From Verrucomicrobiales bacterium (GTDB lineage: Bacteria > Verrucomicrobiota > Verrucomicrobiae > Limisphaerales > UBA1100): a DNA stretch of 64,000 nt. The position numbers and the translations under genes were made by a program. Shown here one piece after another: positions 34,715-44,549 of the stretch (position 1 is its first letter; each line of letters begins with the position of its first letter). Location of the stretch: assembly GCA_002721895.1 (NCBI GenBank), contig PBLV01000067.1, positions 52,943-116,942 of the forward strand, in the 5' to 3' direction. Below the pieces are notes generated by a model. The model made no database searches and was not told the DNA's origin. It saw only the letters and a program-made list of their open reading frames with translations.

Positions 34715-36640
34715 ATGAGCGATATTTTCGACATTCAAACTCGCGGTGAAGGCCCGACCGGGCAATTGCCTTTAACCGAGGACATGCTTCGCAATGAGCC
34801 GAGTGGGAATCTCTTTGGCTTAACCCAAAGTGCGGGCATGGGGTGGGATCCTGCTAAGCTAACAGGGGACGCCTATCTCATCCTGAACACCCACGGGGGC
34901 GTCCGCGCGGAGGACGGCCGTCCGGTGGCGCTGGGATACCACACGGGGCACTGGGAGATTGGATTATTGGTCCAAGCCGCGGCGGAAACCTTTCGGGAGG
35001 ATGGGTGTGTGCCGTACGCGGCTCATTGCTCGGATCCCTGTGACGGACGGACACAGGGGACAACAGGGATGTTTGACAGTCTGCCGTATCGGAATGATGC
35101 GGCGATAGTTATGCGACGGCAAATTCGGTCGTTACCCACCCGCAAGGGCGTGGTCGGTGTGGCGACATGCGACAAGGGGTTGCCGGCGATGATGATGGCA
35201 CTGGCCGGGATGGAGGACTTGCCCTGTGTGCTCGTGCCGGGCGGAGTGACCCTGCCGCCTAAGGAGGGGGAAGACGCGGGTACGGTTCAAACCATCGGAG
35301 CGCGATTTTCCCATGGGATGTTGTCGCTGGATGAGGCGGCGAGCTTGGGCTGCAAGGCCTGCGGCTCGCCGGGTGGTGGTTGCCAATTTTTTGGGACGGC
35401 GGCAACGGCCCAAGTGGTTTCAGAGGCGCTGGGCCTGTCGCCCATGCACAGCGCCTTGGCACCCTCGGGGTCAGCGGTTTGGCGGCAGGTGGCGGTGGAT
35501 GCGGCGAAGGCAGTGCGCGCCTTGGAGAGCGCGGGCGTGGGCGTGGCGGATATCATCACGGATGCCGCTATCCGCAATGCGATGGTTGTGCATGCGGCGT
35601 TTGGCGGCTCGACAAACCTGTTGTTGCACATTCCAGCCATCGCGCATGCGGCGGGAGTGACACGACCGACCGTGGACGACTGGGCGGATGTGAATGCAGC
35701 AACGCCCCGGCTGGTGAGCGTGCTGCCCAATGGGCCGGTGATGCATCCGACGGTGAATGTATTCCTTGCGGGAGGAGTTCCTGAGGTGATGCTGCATTTG
35801 CGGGAACTGGGCTTGCTTAACTTGGAAGTGCCCACGGTGTGCGGTCAGTCATGGGGTGAGATGCTGGAGGAATGGGAGGGAAGCGAGCGGCGTGAACGGT
35901 TTAGGGAAGTTTTAAAGGAGAAGGAGGGTGTGGATGCGGATGATGTGATCCTGCCACCCGTGCGGGCCGAGGAGCGTGGACTGGTCAGCACGGTGACATT
36001 CCCGCGAGGCAATTTGGCACCGGAAGGGTCGGTGATTAAGAGCACCGCCATAGACCCCGCCGTGGTGGACGAGGATGGTGTTTACCGCAAGGAGGGTCCG
36101 GTAAAGATGTTTGCCAGTGAGGCAGCGGCCATCGAGGCAATCCGGGGCGGACAGATTCAGGAAGGTGACGTGATGGTGCTGGCGGGGATTGGCCCGATGG
36201 GAACGGGAATGGAGGAGACCTATCAGGTGACGTCGGCCCTGAAATTTCTGCCTTTCGGCAAGCATGTGGCTGTGGTGACCGACGGCCGGTTTTCGGGAGT
36301 GTCCACGGGTGCGTGCATTGGGCATGTGGGGCCGGAAGCGTTGGCCGGCGGGCCTATTGGGCGATTGCGGGATGGGGACAGGGTGCGAATCGTGATCGAT
36401 CGGAATAAGAATACGGGGACGGTTGATTACATTGGCGGGGAGGATTTAATGAGCCGCCCGCCGCACGAGGCGCTGGCGCCGCACGAGGCGTTGCCGGAGG
36501 ATTCCCGTTTATGGGCTGTGCTACAAGGTGCTAGTGGAGGGACGTGGTCCGGGTGTGTTTATGACGTGGACAGCATCGTGGAGCGACTGTCGCGGCAATC
36601 GTCAGTTGTTGACGGCTTGCCCGTTGCCCGGGGGCGTTGA
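34715..36640 (+). CDS. IlvD/Edd family dehydratase, YjhG/YagF (xylonate dehydratase) type
   Basis: A 641-residue Fe-S dehydratase. It follows the E. coli YagF/YjhG D-xylonate dehydratases nearly motif by motif: [100 protein letters not shown], and [20 protein letters not shown]. Cluster-ligand cysteines are in DPCDG, TCDKG and the GxGGGC segment. It would dehydrate a sugar acid such as D-xylonate to a 2-keto-3-deoxy acid. It is not the branched-chain IlvD, despite the presence of ilvB in the window. It begins 31 bases after glgC and its last 39 bases overlap the convergent Sel1 lipoprotein gene. Confidence 0.9.
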   Translation: MSDIFDIQTRGEGPTGQLPLTEDMLRNEPSGNLFGLTQSAGMGWDPAKLTGDAYLILNTHGGVRAEDGRPVALGYHTGHWEIGLLVQAAAETFREDGCVPYAAHCSDPCDGRTQGTTGMFDSLPYRNDAAIVMRRQIRSLPTRKGVVGVATCDKGLPAMMMALAGMEDLPCVLVPGGVTLPPKEGEDAGTVQTIGARFSHGMLSLDEAASLGCKACGSPGGGCQFFGTAATAQVVSEALGLSPMHSALAPSGSAVWRQVAVDAAKAVRALESAGVGVADIITDAAIRNAMVVHAAFGGSTNLLLHIPAIAHAAGVTRPTVDDWADVNAATPRLVSVLPNGPVMHPTVNVFLAGGVPEVMLHLRELGLLNLEVPTVCGQSWGEMLEEWEGSERRERFREVLKEKEGVDADDVILPPVRAEERGLVSTVTFPRGNLAPEGSVIKSTAIDPAVVDEDGVYRKEGPVKMFASEAAAIEAIRGGQIQEGDVMVLAGIGPMGTGMEETYQVTSALKFLPFGKHVAVVTDGRFSGVSTGACIGHVGPEALAGGPIGRLRDGDRVRIVIDRNKNTGTVDYIGGEDLMSRPPHEALAPHEALPEDSRLWAVLQGASGGTWSGCVYDVDSIVERLSRQSSVVDGLPVARGR

Positions 36641-37267
36641 TACCTGCTTGGCCTGCTCGGCTTCCCTAGCTTTTCGAATCGCGGCGAGTTCATACATGTG
36701 GAACTGTTCGGCGCGCCGCAGCCCCTCAGCCACGAGGTCGGGCGTAATTAGGGTGGCAAAGTAATCACGCGCTTCCTGATGTTCGGGCAGGCCGTGCTCG
36801 GCGGCAAGGTGGAGCCACTTGTAGGCCTCGGCGGGATCCTTGGGCACGCCGCTGCCTTCCTTGTAGGCCAAGCCAATGAGATGTTGGGCAAGGGGGTTGT
36901 CTTGTCGGGCGGATTTCTCATACCACTTGGCCGCCTCCATGAAATTGATGGGAACCCCTTGGCCGTTTTGGTGCATGACACCCAGCGCGAACTGTGCCTC
37001 GGGGTTGCCCTTGCTGGCAGCTTTCAGGAACAATTCCGCGGCCTTTTTAAAATCCTGTTTCCGTTCCTTGCCGAGGTAATACTCGTAGGCCAGCTTGATG
37101 CGTCCCTCGGTGTCAGTGGGTGTTTTTTGGGCTGGTTTGGCTAGGGCGGTTGAGTCGCCATCTGGTGCGGTGACTTCCTTTTTGCCGCAGGCCAACTGGC
37201 CGATGACGCAGAAAATGACGGCGGAAATAATAGCGGCACGCGCCGCCCTTTTGGAACTTGTCTTCAT
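36602..37267 (-). CDS. Sel1-repeat lipoprotein
   Basis: A 221-residue protein with a lipoprotein signal ([15 protein letters not shown], lipid cysteine near 27) and four or so Sel1-like TPR repeats of about 36 residues: [60 protein letters not shown] and [18 protein letters not shown]. Sel1 repeats are protein-interaction scaffolds; no enzymatic domain is seen. It lies 60 bases downstream of the Sel1-protease gene on the same strand, with related repeats, so the two may be functional partners in the envelope. Its 3' end overlaps the dehydratase gene by 39 bases on the opposite strand. Confidence 0.8.
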   Translation of the reverse strand: MKTSSKRAARAAIISAVIFCVIGQLACGKKEVTAPDGDSTALAKPAQKTPTDTEGRIKLAYEYYLGKERKQDFKKAAELFLKAASKGNPEAQFALGVMHQNGQGVPINFMEAAKWYEKSARQDNPLAQHLIGLAYKEGSGVPKDPAEAYKWLHLAAEHGLPEHQEARDYFATLITPDLVAEGLRRAEQFHMYELAAIRKAREAEQAKQVSTPPGNGQAVNN

Positions 37268-37327
37268 AACACCCCTCCTTGGCTCGGGAGAGCCTAATCT
37301 AGAGCAATTTCGGCGGAAGTCAAGGTT

Positions 37328-38848
37328 TCACCGTTGCACATGGATGAGCACGGAGGCGGCCTCGGCGGTTTGGTGGATGGCGCCGGCTTCGCGCTTGATG
37401 GGGCTGGGCGGGGCTAATTGCGCGGCCACGGTAGGGGTGCCGTTGAGAAACGTTTGGATCACCTCGGCTTTCAAAGCGTAGTTGACGTTCTGGGGAAGCG
37501 AGCCGGTGAGGTCAAGGGCGCGAATATCGTCCAGCCGACAAGTGATGATGCCGAGGGCGTTGCCGGTGGTCTCGTCAATGAGCGCACCGCCGGAGTTCCC
37601 GGGTTGCACGGGCACATCAATTTGAAATTGCCGGGCATCATCCTGCAATCCCGTACGGCTGTTGATACGGCCGTTGGTGTATTTGGGTTTCACGCCTTGC
37701 ACGGTGGTGTTGGGAAAACCGATGGTGAACACCTGTTGCCCGGCGCGCGTGATGCGGCTGTCGCCCAGCGGGAGCGGCACAAAACGCCCCTCCACCTTTA
37801 ACAGGGCTAGGTCATTCACGATGTCGCCCTTGAGCATCTGTGCAGGCAATCGTTCGTTGCCAATGCGCACCTCAATTTTTTGCGCCCCGGCAACCACGTG
37901 GTGATTGGTCAGCAGGTGTCCGGAGGGGGTGATGAAGAAGCCGGTGCCAGTGGAGGGCGCGGTCAGTTTGCCATTCGGCTCGTTGGGCAGGGAATCGTTT
38001 CGTCCACGAGTGACCGCCTGACGTCTGGCGACAAACTGTGCAGTCTCCCGCTGGGCATGGGCCAACTGCGTGGGGTTGAGCTTGTCGGCGATTGTCTGTC
38101 GGTGTTGTCTTGCGGCATCAATGTCTCGGGTGGCGGCGAGGTTTAGCCACTTGTAGGCCTGCGGGAAATTTTGTGGCACACCTTCGCCCAGATACAGGGC
38201 CGTTCCCAACAGGAACTGGGCTTCTCCCATCCCCTGTTGGGCGGCGGCCTCGTACCATTTGGCGGCGAGATTCGGACTGGCGGGGACGCCCCGGCCAGCG
38301 GCATAAAGGCGGCCTAAGTTCAACTGGGCAATGGCGAGACCTTGTGCAGCGCTCTTGGCATACCACTTGGCTGCGGCCGTGAGGTCGCGGGGTGTGCCGG
38401 TGCCGTTCTCCAACATGGCACCCAAATTTGCCTGTGCGGCGGCATGTCCTTGCATGGCGGCTTTCCGGTAAAGCTCCAAGGCTTTGCCCAAGTTTTTGGG
38501 GACACCCTGCCCGGTTGAATAAAGTCGCGCCAAGCTAAACTGGGCAATGGGATCATTTTTAATGGCTGCGCGAGCTAGATAACCCGCGGCCTTGTCAAAG
38601 TCTTGCGGGACGCCGCGGCCTGCATGGTAGCAGAGGCCCAGCAGACCTTGGGCGCGGGTGTGGTTGGCGTTGGCGGCGCGTTGCAGCCACCGGACGGCTT
38701 CGCTGTGGTTGCCCGAGTGAAAATGGCCCGCCCCCATTCTGAACTGGACCTCGGCGTTCGCCGCCGGTTCGCCCTTGGGATCTGCGGCGAATAGGCTTGT
38801 GGCGTGTACAGCAACAAGCGTGATCGAAAGAACTCTCCCCACCTCCAT
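37328..38848 (-). CDS. Exported Sel1-repeat plus trypsin-like serine protease
   Basis: A 506-residue protein with a signal peptide (EVGRVLSITLVAVHATSLFAA). About six Sel1 repeats (residues 30-250, for example GLCYHAGRGVPQDFDKAAGY, ARLYSTGQGVPKNLGKALEL, LGTALYLGEGVPQNFPQAYK) are followed by a trypsin-like (DegP/S1C-like) protease domain at about 295-470. The catalytic triad is visible: His in LLTNHHVV, Asp in VNDLALLKV, Ser in QPGNSGGALID. No PDZ domain follows. The combination suggests a periplasmic protease with a protein-recognition arm in place of PDZ. It is the middle gene of a minus-strand run between agmatine deiminase and the Sel1 lipoprotein. Confidence 0.87.
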   Translation of the reverse strand: MEVGRVLSITLVAVHATSLFAADPKGEPAANAEVQFRMGAGHFHSGNHSEAVRWLQRAANANHTRAQGLLGLCYHAGRGVPQDFDKAAGYLARAAIKNDPIAQFSLARLYSTGQGVPKNLGKALELYRKAAMQGHAAAQANLGAMLENGTGTPRDLTAAAKWYAKSAAQGLAIAQLNLGRLYAAGRGVPASPNLAAKWYEAAAQQGMGEAQFLLGTALYLGEGVPQNFPQAYKWLNLAATRDIDAARQHRQTIADKLNPTQLAHAQRETAQFVARRQAVTRGRNDSLPNEPNGKLTAPSTGTGFFITPSGHLLTNHHVVAGAQKIEVRIGNERLPAQMLKGDIVNDLALLKVEGRFVPLPLGDSRITRAGQQVFTIGFPNTTVQGVKPKYTNGRINSRTGLQDDARQFQIDVPVQPGNSGGALIDETTGNALGIITCRLDDIRALDLTGSLPQNVNYALKAEVIQTFLNGTPTVAAQLAPPSPIKREAGAIHQTAEAASVLIHVQR

Positions 38849-38889
38849 GCGGCCAGCCTACAACCTGCGCACTCTCGGGCAAGCGGCAG

Positions 38890-39915
38890 TTATGCACATG
38901 GCGCCGCAGGTTCCTGTTGGGTGAGGCAATGGAAGGAACCGAGGCCCCAGAGGAGGGCCGTGGAATCGATGGGCTTGATTTCGCGTGTTGGGAAACAGTT
39001 TTGAAGGATTTTCTCAGCTTTAGTGTCGGTGGGGCAGTTGAATGTGGGGAGGAGCACAACCGTGTTGCCGACATAGAAATTGGCGTAGCTGGCGGGGAGT
39101 CTTTCGCCTTCATGATGGAGGGGTGGAGGCATGGGCAGTTCGATGATCTCAAAAGGTGTTGCCTCAAGGCGGCGGCGGTTTTCCGCGAGGGGAGTGTGGT
39201 TTGGGTCAGTGGAGTTTGGTTCAACGGCGGTAACAATGGTGGTTGAGTTGACGAAGCGGGCCAAGTCGTCGATATGTCCATCTGTGTCGTCACCATCTAT
39301 GCCGTCGCCGAGCCAATAAATCTGTGAGACTCCGAGATGGTTGTGCAGGTTTTGCTCAATTTGATCCCGCGTGAGATTGGGGTTGCGGTTGTGGTTGAGC
39401 AGGCAGCTTTCAGTGGTTAGGAGCGTGCCGGCACCGTTGACTTCGATCGATCCGCCTTCAAGGATCATGCTGGGATTGTATGCCGTCAGGCCCCGCGTTT
39501 CGGCGATGCGCGAGGGAATGGTGTTGTCGTTGTCGAATGGCGGGTATTTCCCTCCCCAAGCGTTGTAACCCCAATTGATGACTGCCAAGCCGGCACCGTT
39601 TTTTACGAAGATGGGGCCGTGATCCCGGCACCATGGTTCGTTGGTGGGGTGATGGTGGAAGGTAATGTTTTCATTCAAGGCGTCATGGTCTTCCAAAACA
39701 GAGCGGGCCTCGGTTTCATGGGCCTCATTGCAAACGTTGATGAAAACACCTTCGCCAGCAGAGAGAGCTTTGACCATGGCCGAATAGGCGGGCAGGATTT
39801 CATCGAAGCGTCCAGGGAAGCTGATGCCCTCGCGCCGCGGCCATGATAGCCATGTGCCGGCGTGTGGTTCCCACTCGGCGGGCATGCGGTAGCCGAGTTG
39901 GGCGGGGGTATTCAC
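38890..39915 (-). CDS. aguA: Agmatine deiminase
   Basis: A 341-residue peptidyl-arginine-deiminase-fold (PF04371) protein. Landmarks are MPAEWEPHAGTWLSWP, NEPWCRDHGPIFV near 92, LEGGSIEVNGAGTLLTTESCLLN near 152, GDDTDGHIDDLARF near 208, and the catalytic cysteine in GSFHCLTQQEP near 330. It would convert agmatine to N-carbamoylputrescine and ammonia in the arginine route to polyamines. aguB and an arginine decarboxylase are not adjacent. It overlaps the upstream aldo/keto reductase gene by 4 bases (ATGA), so the two are translationally coupled. Confidence 0.92.
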   Translation of the reverse strand: MNTPAQLGYRMPAEWEPHAGTWLSWPRREGISFPGRFDEILPAYSAMVKALSAGEGVFINVCNEAHETEARSVLEDHDALNENITFHHHPTNEPWCRDHGPIFVKNGAGLAVINWGYNAWGGKYPPFDNDNTIPSRIAETRGLTAYNPSMILEGGSIEVNGAGTLLTTESCLLNHNRNPNLTRDQIEQNLHNHLGVSQIYWLGDGIDGDDTDGHIDDLARFVNSTTIVTAVEPNSTDPNHTPLAENRRRLEATPFEIIELPMPPPLHHEGERLPASYANFYVGNTVVLLPTFNCPTDTKAEKILQNCFPTREIKPIDSTALLWGLGSFHCLTQQEPAAPCA

Positions 39916-40847
39916 GGCAGGTCAGTTTTGCGGGCAGCGGTGTAGAGGGTGTACCATTCTTCACGGGAAAGCTTGATGCTGTCGGCAGTGACAAGTTCCT
40001 GGATGCGCTCGGGCCGGATGGTGCCAACGATTGGAATGATGCCGGCGGGATGGCGAAGCAGCCAAGCGAGGGCAATGACGTTGCGGGTGGTGGCGTATTT
40101 TTCGGCGAGCTTGTCGAGGGCGCGGCGGATTTTGCCGGCGCGGTAATTTTCTTGGCTGGGCAAAACCTGCTTGGCGCCATCGCCGAGGTGGCCGCCGCCC
40201 AGGGGGCTCCATGCCATGGGGGTGATCTTTCGGGCGAGACAATGGTCGAGAGTGCCGTCTTCAAGTGGAGCGGTGTGGGCGAGGCTGATTTCTATTTGGT
40301 TGACGAGCAGGGCTTGCTTGAGGGCGTCCTGAAGCAGGTCGACTTGGGTCGGGGTAAAGTTGCTGACGCCGAAGTGCCGAACCTTGCCCGCCTTGTGCAG
40401 CCGGTTAAAGGCCCTGGCGATCTCGGTGGGATGCATGAGGTAGTCGGGGCGATGGAGTTGGTAGAGGTCAATGGTGTCGACGTCCAACCGCTTGAGGGAG
40501 GCTTCGCAGGACCGGACAATGTAGTCCGCGGAAAGATCGTATCGGTAGGGCGATCCTTGGGTGGGCGGGCGGATGCCGCACTTGGTGGCGATGATGGCAC
40601 TGCGGCGCAGGCCTTTGACGCGGTTAAGGGCTTCGCCAAAAATTTCTTCGGACAGGCCGTCACAATAGATGTCGGCAAGGTCGAAAAAATTGTAGCCGGC
40701 CTCGTGGGCCGCGATGATTGCGTTGATGCCACTGGCGCGTCCGGCGGGCTTGACACGCGTGCTGTCCCAAGTGCCGGCGAGCCGCCAGCAGCCATAGGAC
40801 AGGCGGGAAGTCTTGAAACGGCTCCGGCCAAGAGTGGTGGATTGCAT
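39912..40847 (-). CDS. Aldo/keto reductase, YdhF-like
   Basis: A 311-residue NADP-dependent aldo/keto reductase barrel. The catalytic tetrad positions are visible: Asp and Tyr in FFDLADIYCDGLSEEIFG near 55-60, Lys in IIATKCGIR near 85, and His in YQLHRPDYLM near 125. The C-terminal cofactor segment is IIPIVGTIRPERIQELV. It resembles E. coli YdhF (298 residues). The substrate is unknown, presumably a carbonyl compound; coupling to agmatine deiminase could suggest handling of an aminoaldehyde, but this is speculative. It starts two bases from the beginning of the frame that leads into lnt on the other strand. Confidence 0.88.
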   Translation of the reverse strand: MQSTTLGRSRFKTSRLSYGCWRLAGTWDSTRVKPAGRASGINAIIAAHEAGYNFFDLADIYCDGLSEEIFGEALNRVKGLRRSAIIATKCGIRPPTQGSPYRYDLSADYIVRSCEASLKRLDVDTIDLYQLHRPDYLMHPTEIARAFNRLHKAGKVRHFGVSNFTPTQVDLLQDALKQALLVNQIEISLAHTAPLEDGTLDHCLARKITPMAWSPLGGGHLGDGAKQVLPSQENYRAGKIRRALDKLAEKYATTRNVIALAWLLRHPAGIIPIVGTIRPERIQELVTADSIKLSREEWYTLYTAARKTDLP

Positions 40848-40948
40848 TGGGCGCGCTCAATTTAAGTCGGCGAACTGCGGCGGCAAGGCAAAAGAGCAGT
40901 GAACAGCCGGGCCTTGCCTTTCGCACGGCATGGGGCAATCTGCGGCGG

Positions 40949-42613
40949 GTGGAAGGAGGAGGCATCATTAAGCGTTTAAAGCCGTGGGGCGGGGCGGTGT
41001 TGGCGGGCTTGGTGTGGACGCTGGCGTTTCCACACGTGGCACTAGCTTTGGCGGGGTGGCTGGCACCGGCCTTGTTGGTGGCGCTTTGTCATGGCCCCCG
41101 GTTTCGACGAGTGTTTGCATTGGGCTACGTGGCGGGGCTGGCACAGGGCCTCTCTTCGTTGTACTGGGTTTTGCTGATCCCGTATCCGCCGGGTGCCGTG
41201 GCGGGGTGGCTGGCGTTGTCGGCGTACTGTGCCTTGTATCCGGCGTTGTGGGTCTGGTTTTGCTGGTGGCGTTTTCCGGTTCGTGACTTGTCGGGCTTGG
41301 CGGAGGCATGGTTGCGTCTGCGTCATCTGCCGTGGAGAGACAGGGTTTTGTGGCCGCTCCAGTGTGCGCTGGGGTGGGTAGCCTTGGAGCAGTTGCGGGG
41401 GTGGTTGTTGACCGGATTTCCCTGGAATTATCTCGCGCATTCACAGTTGGACCTGATGCCATTGGCGTTGGTGGCGTCCTTGACGGGGGTGCTGGGGGTG
41501 TCGCTGCTGGTGGCATGGGGTTCGATGAGTTTTCTGGTGGCGACAACAGGCAGTGTGCATTTGCGCGGCAGGGAAAGGTGGCGGCGAATAGGGCTGGATG
41601 CCGGGCCGGTGTTGGGGTTCATGGTGCTGCTACTGGGGTTGGCATGGTGGCAGGTTGAGGCGCGGGAGAAACAATTGAAGCCGCGCGGTACAGTGCGCAT
41701 TGCCATGGTGCAGCCGAGCATTCCGCAGCAGGTGATCTGGGAAAGCTACGGCAGCCGGGAGAGAATGATCGAGCGCTGGGAGTTGCTGAGGGAACTGACC
41801 ATCGAGGCGGCCCGGATGGAGCCGGACGTGATTATTTGGCCGGAGGCTTCAGCGCCGTTGTCGGCGACGCGGGATGCCAATGGGAGAGTTGAGTTAGATC
41901 CAATTGATGAACTGGCCCGGACACTCGGAGTGCCGATGATTGTGGGCACGGATGAAGCGGTGCTGGATAGCCAAGGAAATCGGAGGATGGCGCGCAACAG
42001 TTGCTTTCATTTGGACGCGAATGGGACGCTGCAGGCGAGCTACAGCAAACAGCACTTGGTGATGTTCGGGGAATACGTGCCGTTTGGGGGGGTGCTGCCT
42101 TTCCTTAAAAAACTGGCTCCAGTGGGCACGTTCACGGCGGGGGAAGGCCCGGTTCTTTTTGACTTGGGCGGAGTCAAGGCGGCACCTGTGATTTGCTTTG
42201 AGGACGTGTTGCCGTCGCTGGTGCGACGTGCCGCGGTGGAAGAGGCGGATTTCATCCTGAACCTGACAAATGACGGATGGTTCGGGGAAAGCAACCAGCA
42301 ATGGCAGCATGCGCGGGCGGCGGCGTTTCGGGCGATTGAGACAGGGCGGCCGCTGGTTCGATGCACGAACAATGGACTAACATGCTGGGTGGATTGGCGT
42401 GGGCGGATTCATCGTCTGGAGAAGGGCAGCATTTATGAGAAAGGAGTGAGGATTATGGAATTGCCGGTCATGGATGCCGCCGGGGCCGTCGCAACATTCC
42501 ACCAGCGGACGGGGGATTGGCTGGGTTGGGCCTGCGTTTTGGCCAGTGGAGCTTTCGCGGCGGCGCGTTGGCGGCCAAAAAAGGACTCGGCAGGCGAGGC
42601 GGACATGGCGTAA
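40949..42613 (+). CDS. lnt: Apolipoprotein N-acyltransferase
   Basis: A protein of about 554 residues. The N-terminal half holds several membrane segments (for example GGAVLAGLVWTLAFPHVAL, and LGFMVLLLGLAW before the soluble part). The C-terminal half is a periplasmic nitrilase domain with the triad Glu in IIWPEASAP near 297, Lys in SKQHLVMFGEYVPFG near 366 and Cys in PVICFEDVLPS near 415. NLTNDGWFGES follows, as in E. coli Lnt. It adds the third acyl chain to lipoproteins; several lipoproteins are encoded nearby. The start is uncertain: GTG 40949 is used, but the strong Shine-Dalgarno at 40953-40962 points to a start just downstream. prfB begins 10 bases after its stop. Confidence 0.88.
   Translation: MEGGGIIKRLKPWGGAVLAGLVWTLAFPHVALALAGWLAPALLVALCHGPRFRRVFALGYVAGLAQGLSSLYWVLLIPYPPGAVAGWLALSAYCALYPALWVWFCWWRFPVRDLSGLAEAWLRLRHLPWRDRVLWPLQCALGWVALEQLRGWLLTGFPWNYLAHSQLDLMPLALVASLTGVLGVSLLVAWGSMSFLVATTGSVHLRGRERWRRIGLDAGPVLGFMVLLLGLAWWQVEAREKQLKPRGTVRIAMVQPSIPQQVIWESYGSRERMIERWELLRELTIEAARMEPDVIIWPEASAPLSATRDANGRVELDPIDELARTLGVPMIVGTDEAVLDSQGNRRMARNSCFHLDANGTLQASYSKQHLVMFGEYVPFGGVLPFLKKLAPVGTFTAGEGPVLFDLGGVKAAPVICFEDVLPSLVRRAAVEEADFILNLTNDGWFGESNQQWQHARAAAFRAIETGRPLVRCTNNGLTCWVDWRGRIHRLEKGSIYEKGVRIMELPVMDAAGAVATFHQRTGDWLGWACVLASGAFAAARWRPKKDSAGEADMA
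40953..40962 (+). promoter_or_regulatory. Strong ribosome-binding site at the lnt start
   Basis: AAGGAGGAGG is an excellent Shine-Dalgarno match, but no ATG, GTG or TTG in the lnt frame follows at the right distance. ATT at 40967 (frame ATC ATT AAG CGT) is optimally spaced. The site therefore suggests an ATT start, with GTG 40949 as the conventional alternative. Confidence 0.5.
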
Positions 42614-42623
42614 AGATGCCGGC

Positions 42624-43761
42624 ATGTTCGACACCGCCAAGGCCCAGTTGACGCAGGCAGAGGAACGGCTCGCCCAGTTGCGGAGGTTTCTTTGACGTCC
42701 CCAAAGTACAGTCGCGCCTCGCGGAGTTGGAAGCGGAGATGGCCGCGGGGGATTTCTGGGATCATCGTGAAAATGCCCAGAAGGTCGTCGACGAGGTTTC
42801 GTTCCTGAAGAAAAAAATTGAGCCGCTGGTGGCTGCGGAGGGTCGGCTTGCGGACTTGCAGACGCTGGTGGAGCTGGGGGAAGAGGAAGAGAAAACCGCT
42901 CAAGTCGAGATTGCTAGCGAGGTCGAGGGGGAGCTTGGCGGATTCCTTCCCGAGGTGGACCGGCTGGAACTGGCGGCTCTGCTGGGGAATCCACTGGATA
43001 AATGTGACTGTATTTTATCCATCAACGCGGGCGCGGGGGGGACGGAGAGTTGTGACTGGGCCAACATGTTGCTGCGGATGTACCAGCGCTGGGCGGAGGA
43101 ACGTGGCTGGAAGGCGGAGGTGGCGGATCTGTTGCCCGGGGAAGTGGCGGGGATCAAGAATGCGACGGTGTTTATCACCGGTGATAATGCCTACGGCTAC
43201 GCGAAGGCGGAACGGGGAGTGCACCGGCTGGTGCGCATTTCTCCGTTTGACTCGAACAAGCGTCGGCACACGAGTTTTGCCAGTGTGGATGTCATTCCGC
43301 AGATCGAGAGCGAGGGAGAGATTGAAGTCAGTCCGGCGGATTTGCGAATTGATACCTTCCGCAGCGGCGGCAAGGGAGGGCAGAACGTGAACAAGGTGGA
43401 GACGGCAGTGCGCATTACGCACGTCCCAACGGGCTTGGTGGCGGCCAGCCAGACGCAGCGCAGCCAGCACCAGAACAAGGCGACGGCCATGAAGCTTTTG
43501 CTCTCCAAACTGCACGCCAAGCGCGAGGACGAGAAGAAGGCGGAGATGGACCGGTTTTACAGTGAAAAGGGAAGCGTGTCATTTGGCAGCCAGATTCGAA
43601 GCTATGTTTTTCAGCCCTACCAGATGGTGAAGGATTTGCGGACGGGTATTCAACAGAGCAACGTGACGGCGGTGATGGATGGGGCGCTGGATGAGTTTGT
43701 GAACGGCTGGCTGCAGGCGGGCTGCCCGACAAAGCGGGTCGTTGCGGACGATGACGAATGA
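42624..43761 (+). CDS. prfB: Peptide chain release factor 2, with programmed +1 frameshift
   Basis: RF2 of 378 residues is read as 23 codons from ATG 42624 to CTT 42690-42692, a +1 slip over the T at 42693, then GAC 42694 onwards to 43761. Frame 0 ends at an in-frame TGA (42693-42695) after AQLRRFL; the shifted frame continues [16 protein letters not shown] as in other RF2 proteins. The codon-recognition tripeptide is in [18 protein letters not shown] (SPF, for UAA/UGA). The catalytic motif is in [15 protein letters not shown] (GGQ). RF2 thus limits its own synthesis by terminating at its own UGA. It is coupled to trpC by a 4-base overlap (ATGA), and lies 10 bases after lnt. Confidence 0.96.
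42681..42696 (+). promoter_or_regulatory. prfB +1 frameshift signal
   Basis: CGGAGG TTT CTT TGA C: an internal Shine-Dalgarno-like element three bases before the slippery CTT, then the UGA stop followed by C, a weak termination context. The spacing is identical to the E. coli prfB site (AGGGGG TAT CTT TGA C). Confidence 0.93.
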
Positions 43762-44549
43762 GCATTCTGGACGAAATTGTTGCGCGCAAGGTGACGGAGC
43801 TTGAGCATCTGCCCGTGGGGGAGGTGACGGCGGAGGGTTTGCGTGCGCGCGTGGAGGCGCGGGGGCGGCGGGATTTTCTGGGGGCACTGCGTGGGCCGCG
43901 TACGGGTGACGTGGGGTTGATTGCGGAAGTGAAGAAGGCATCCCCTTCGGCGGGGATTATTCGCGAGGATTTTGATCCAGTGACAATTGCGAAGGAATAC
44001 GAAGCGGCGGGTGCGAGTTGCCTTTCGGTGTTGACGGATTCGCATTACTTCAAGGGATCGCTGGAATATCTTCGGGCCATCCGGGCGGTGGTGGAGCTGC
44101 CTTTGTTGCGAAAGGATTTCGTGATTGATGAGCGCCAGATCGAGGAGGCCGTGGATTGGGGAGCGGATGCGGTACTGTTGATTGTGGCGATCTTGGATGA
44201 CGCGCGGCTGGCCCGGTTTCATGATCTGGCAACAGGAGCCGGGCTGGCGGCCTTGGTGGAGGTGCATGACGCGGAAGAGTTGTCGCGGGCACTGGCAGTC
44301 GATGCGGAATTGATTGGAGTCAACAACCGCAATCTGAAGGATTTCACGGTGGACTTGGGAACCACGGAGGTGTTGGCGGCGGAATTGGAGGGTTGGGATG
44401 GCCTGCTGGTGGCGGAGAGTGGGATTCACACGCGCGCGGATGTCTCGCGGTTGAAGGATTGCGGGGCGGGCGCCATTCTGGTCGGCGAGTCCTTGATGCG
44501 CGAGGCCGACTTGAAGGCCAAAGTGGCGGAACTGCTAGGAGAGTCATGA
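43758..44549 (+). CDS. trpC: Indole-3-glycerol phosphate synthase
   Basis: A 263-residue TIM-barrel enzyme of tryptophan synthesis. Landmarks are [21 protein letters not shown] (catalytic Lys and phosphate-binding Ser), [44 protein letters not shown], and [12 protein letters not shown] with [11 protein letters not shown] at the phosphate-binding end. It closes the ring of CdRP to form indole-3-glycerol phosphate. No other trp gene is next to it; it sits within lnt-prfB-trpC-phosphatase, with ATGA overlaps on both sides (43758-43761 and 44546-44549). So it seems to be expressed as part of that unit rather than in a trp operon. Confidence 0.95.
   Translation: MSILDEIVARKVTELEHLPVGEVTAEGLRARVEARGRRDFLGALRGPRTGDVGLIAEVKKASPSAGIIREDFDPVTIAKEYEAAGASCLSVLTDSHYFKGSLEYLRAIRAVVELPLLRKDFVIDERQIEEAVDWGADAVLLIVAILDDARLARFHDLATGAGLAALVEVHDAEELSRALAVDAELIGVNNRNLKDFTVDLGTTEVLAAELEGWDGLLVAESGIHTRADVSRLKDCGAGAILVGESLMREADLKAKVAELLGES

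Noticed and set aside
34715..36640. Dihydroxy-acid dehydratase (ilvD) assignment
   Set aside because: The sequence follows YagF/YjhG ([35 protein letters not shown]), not IlvD, even though ilvB is in the window.
36602..40847. A defence island made of Sel1 proteins, protease and deiminase
   Set aside because: None of the genes carries a known defence domain, and no integrase, nuclease or reverse transcriptase is nearby; ordinary envelope and polyamine functions explain them.
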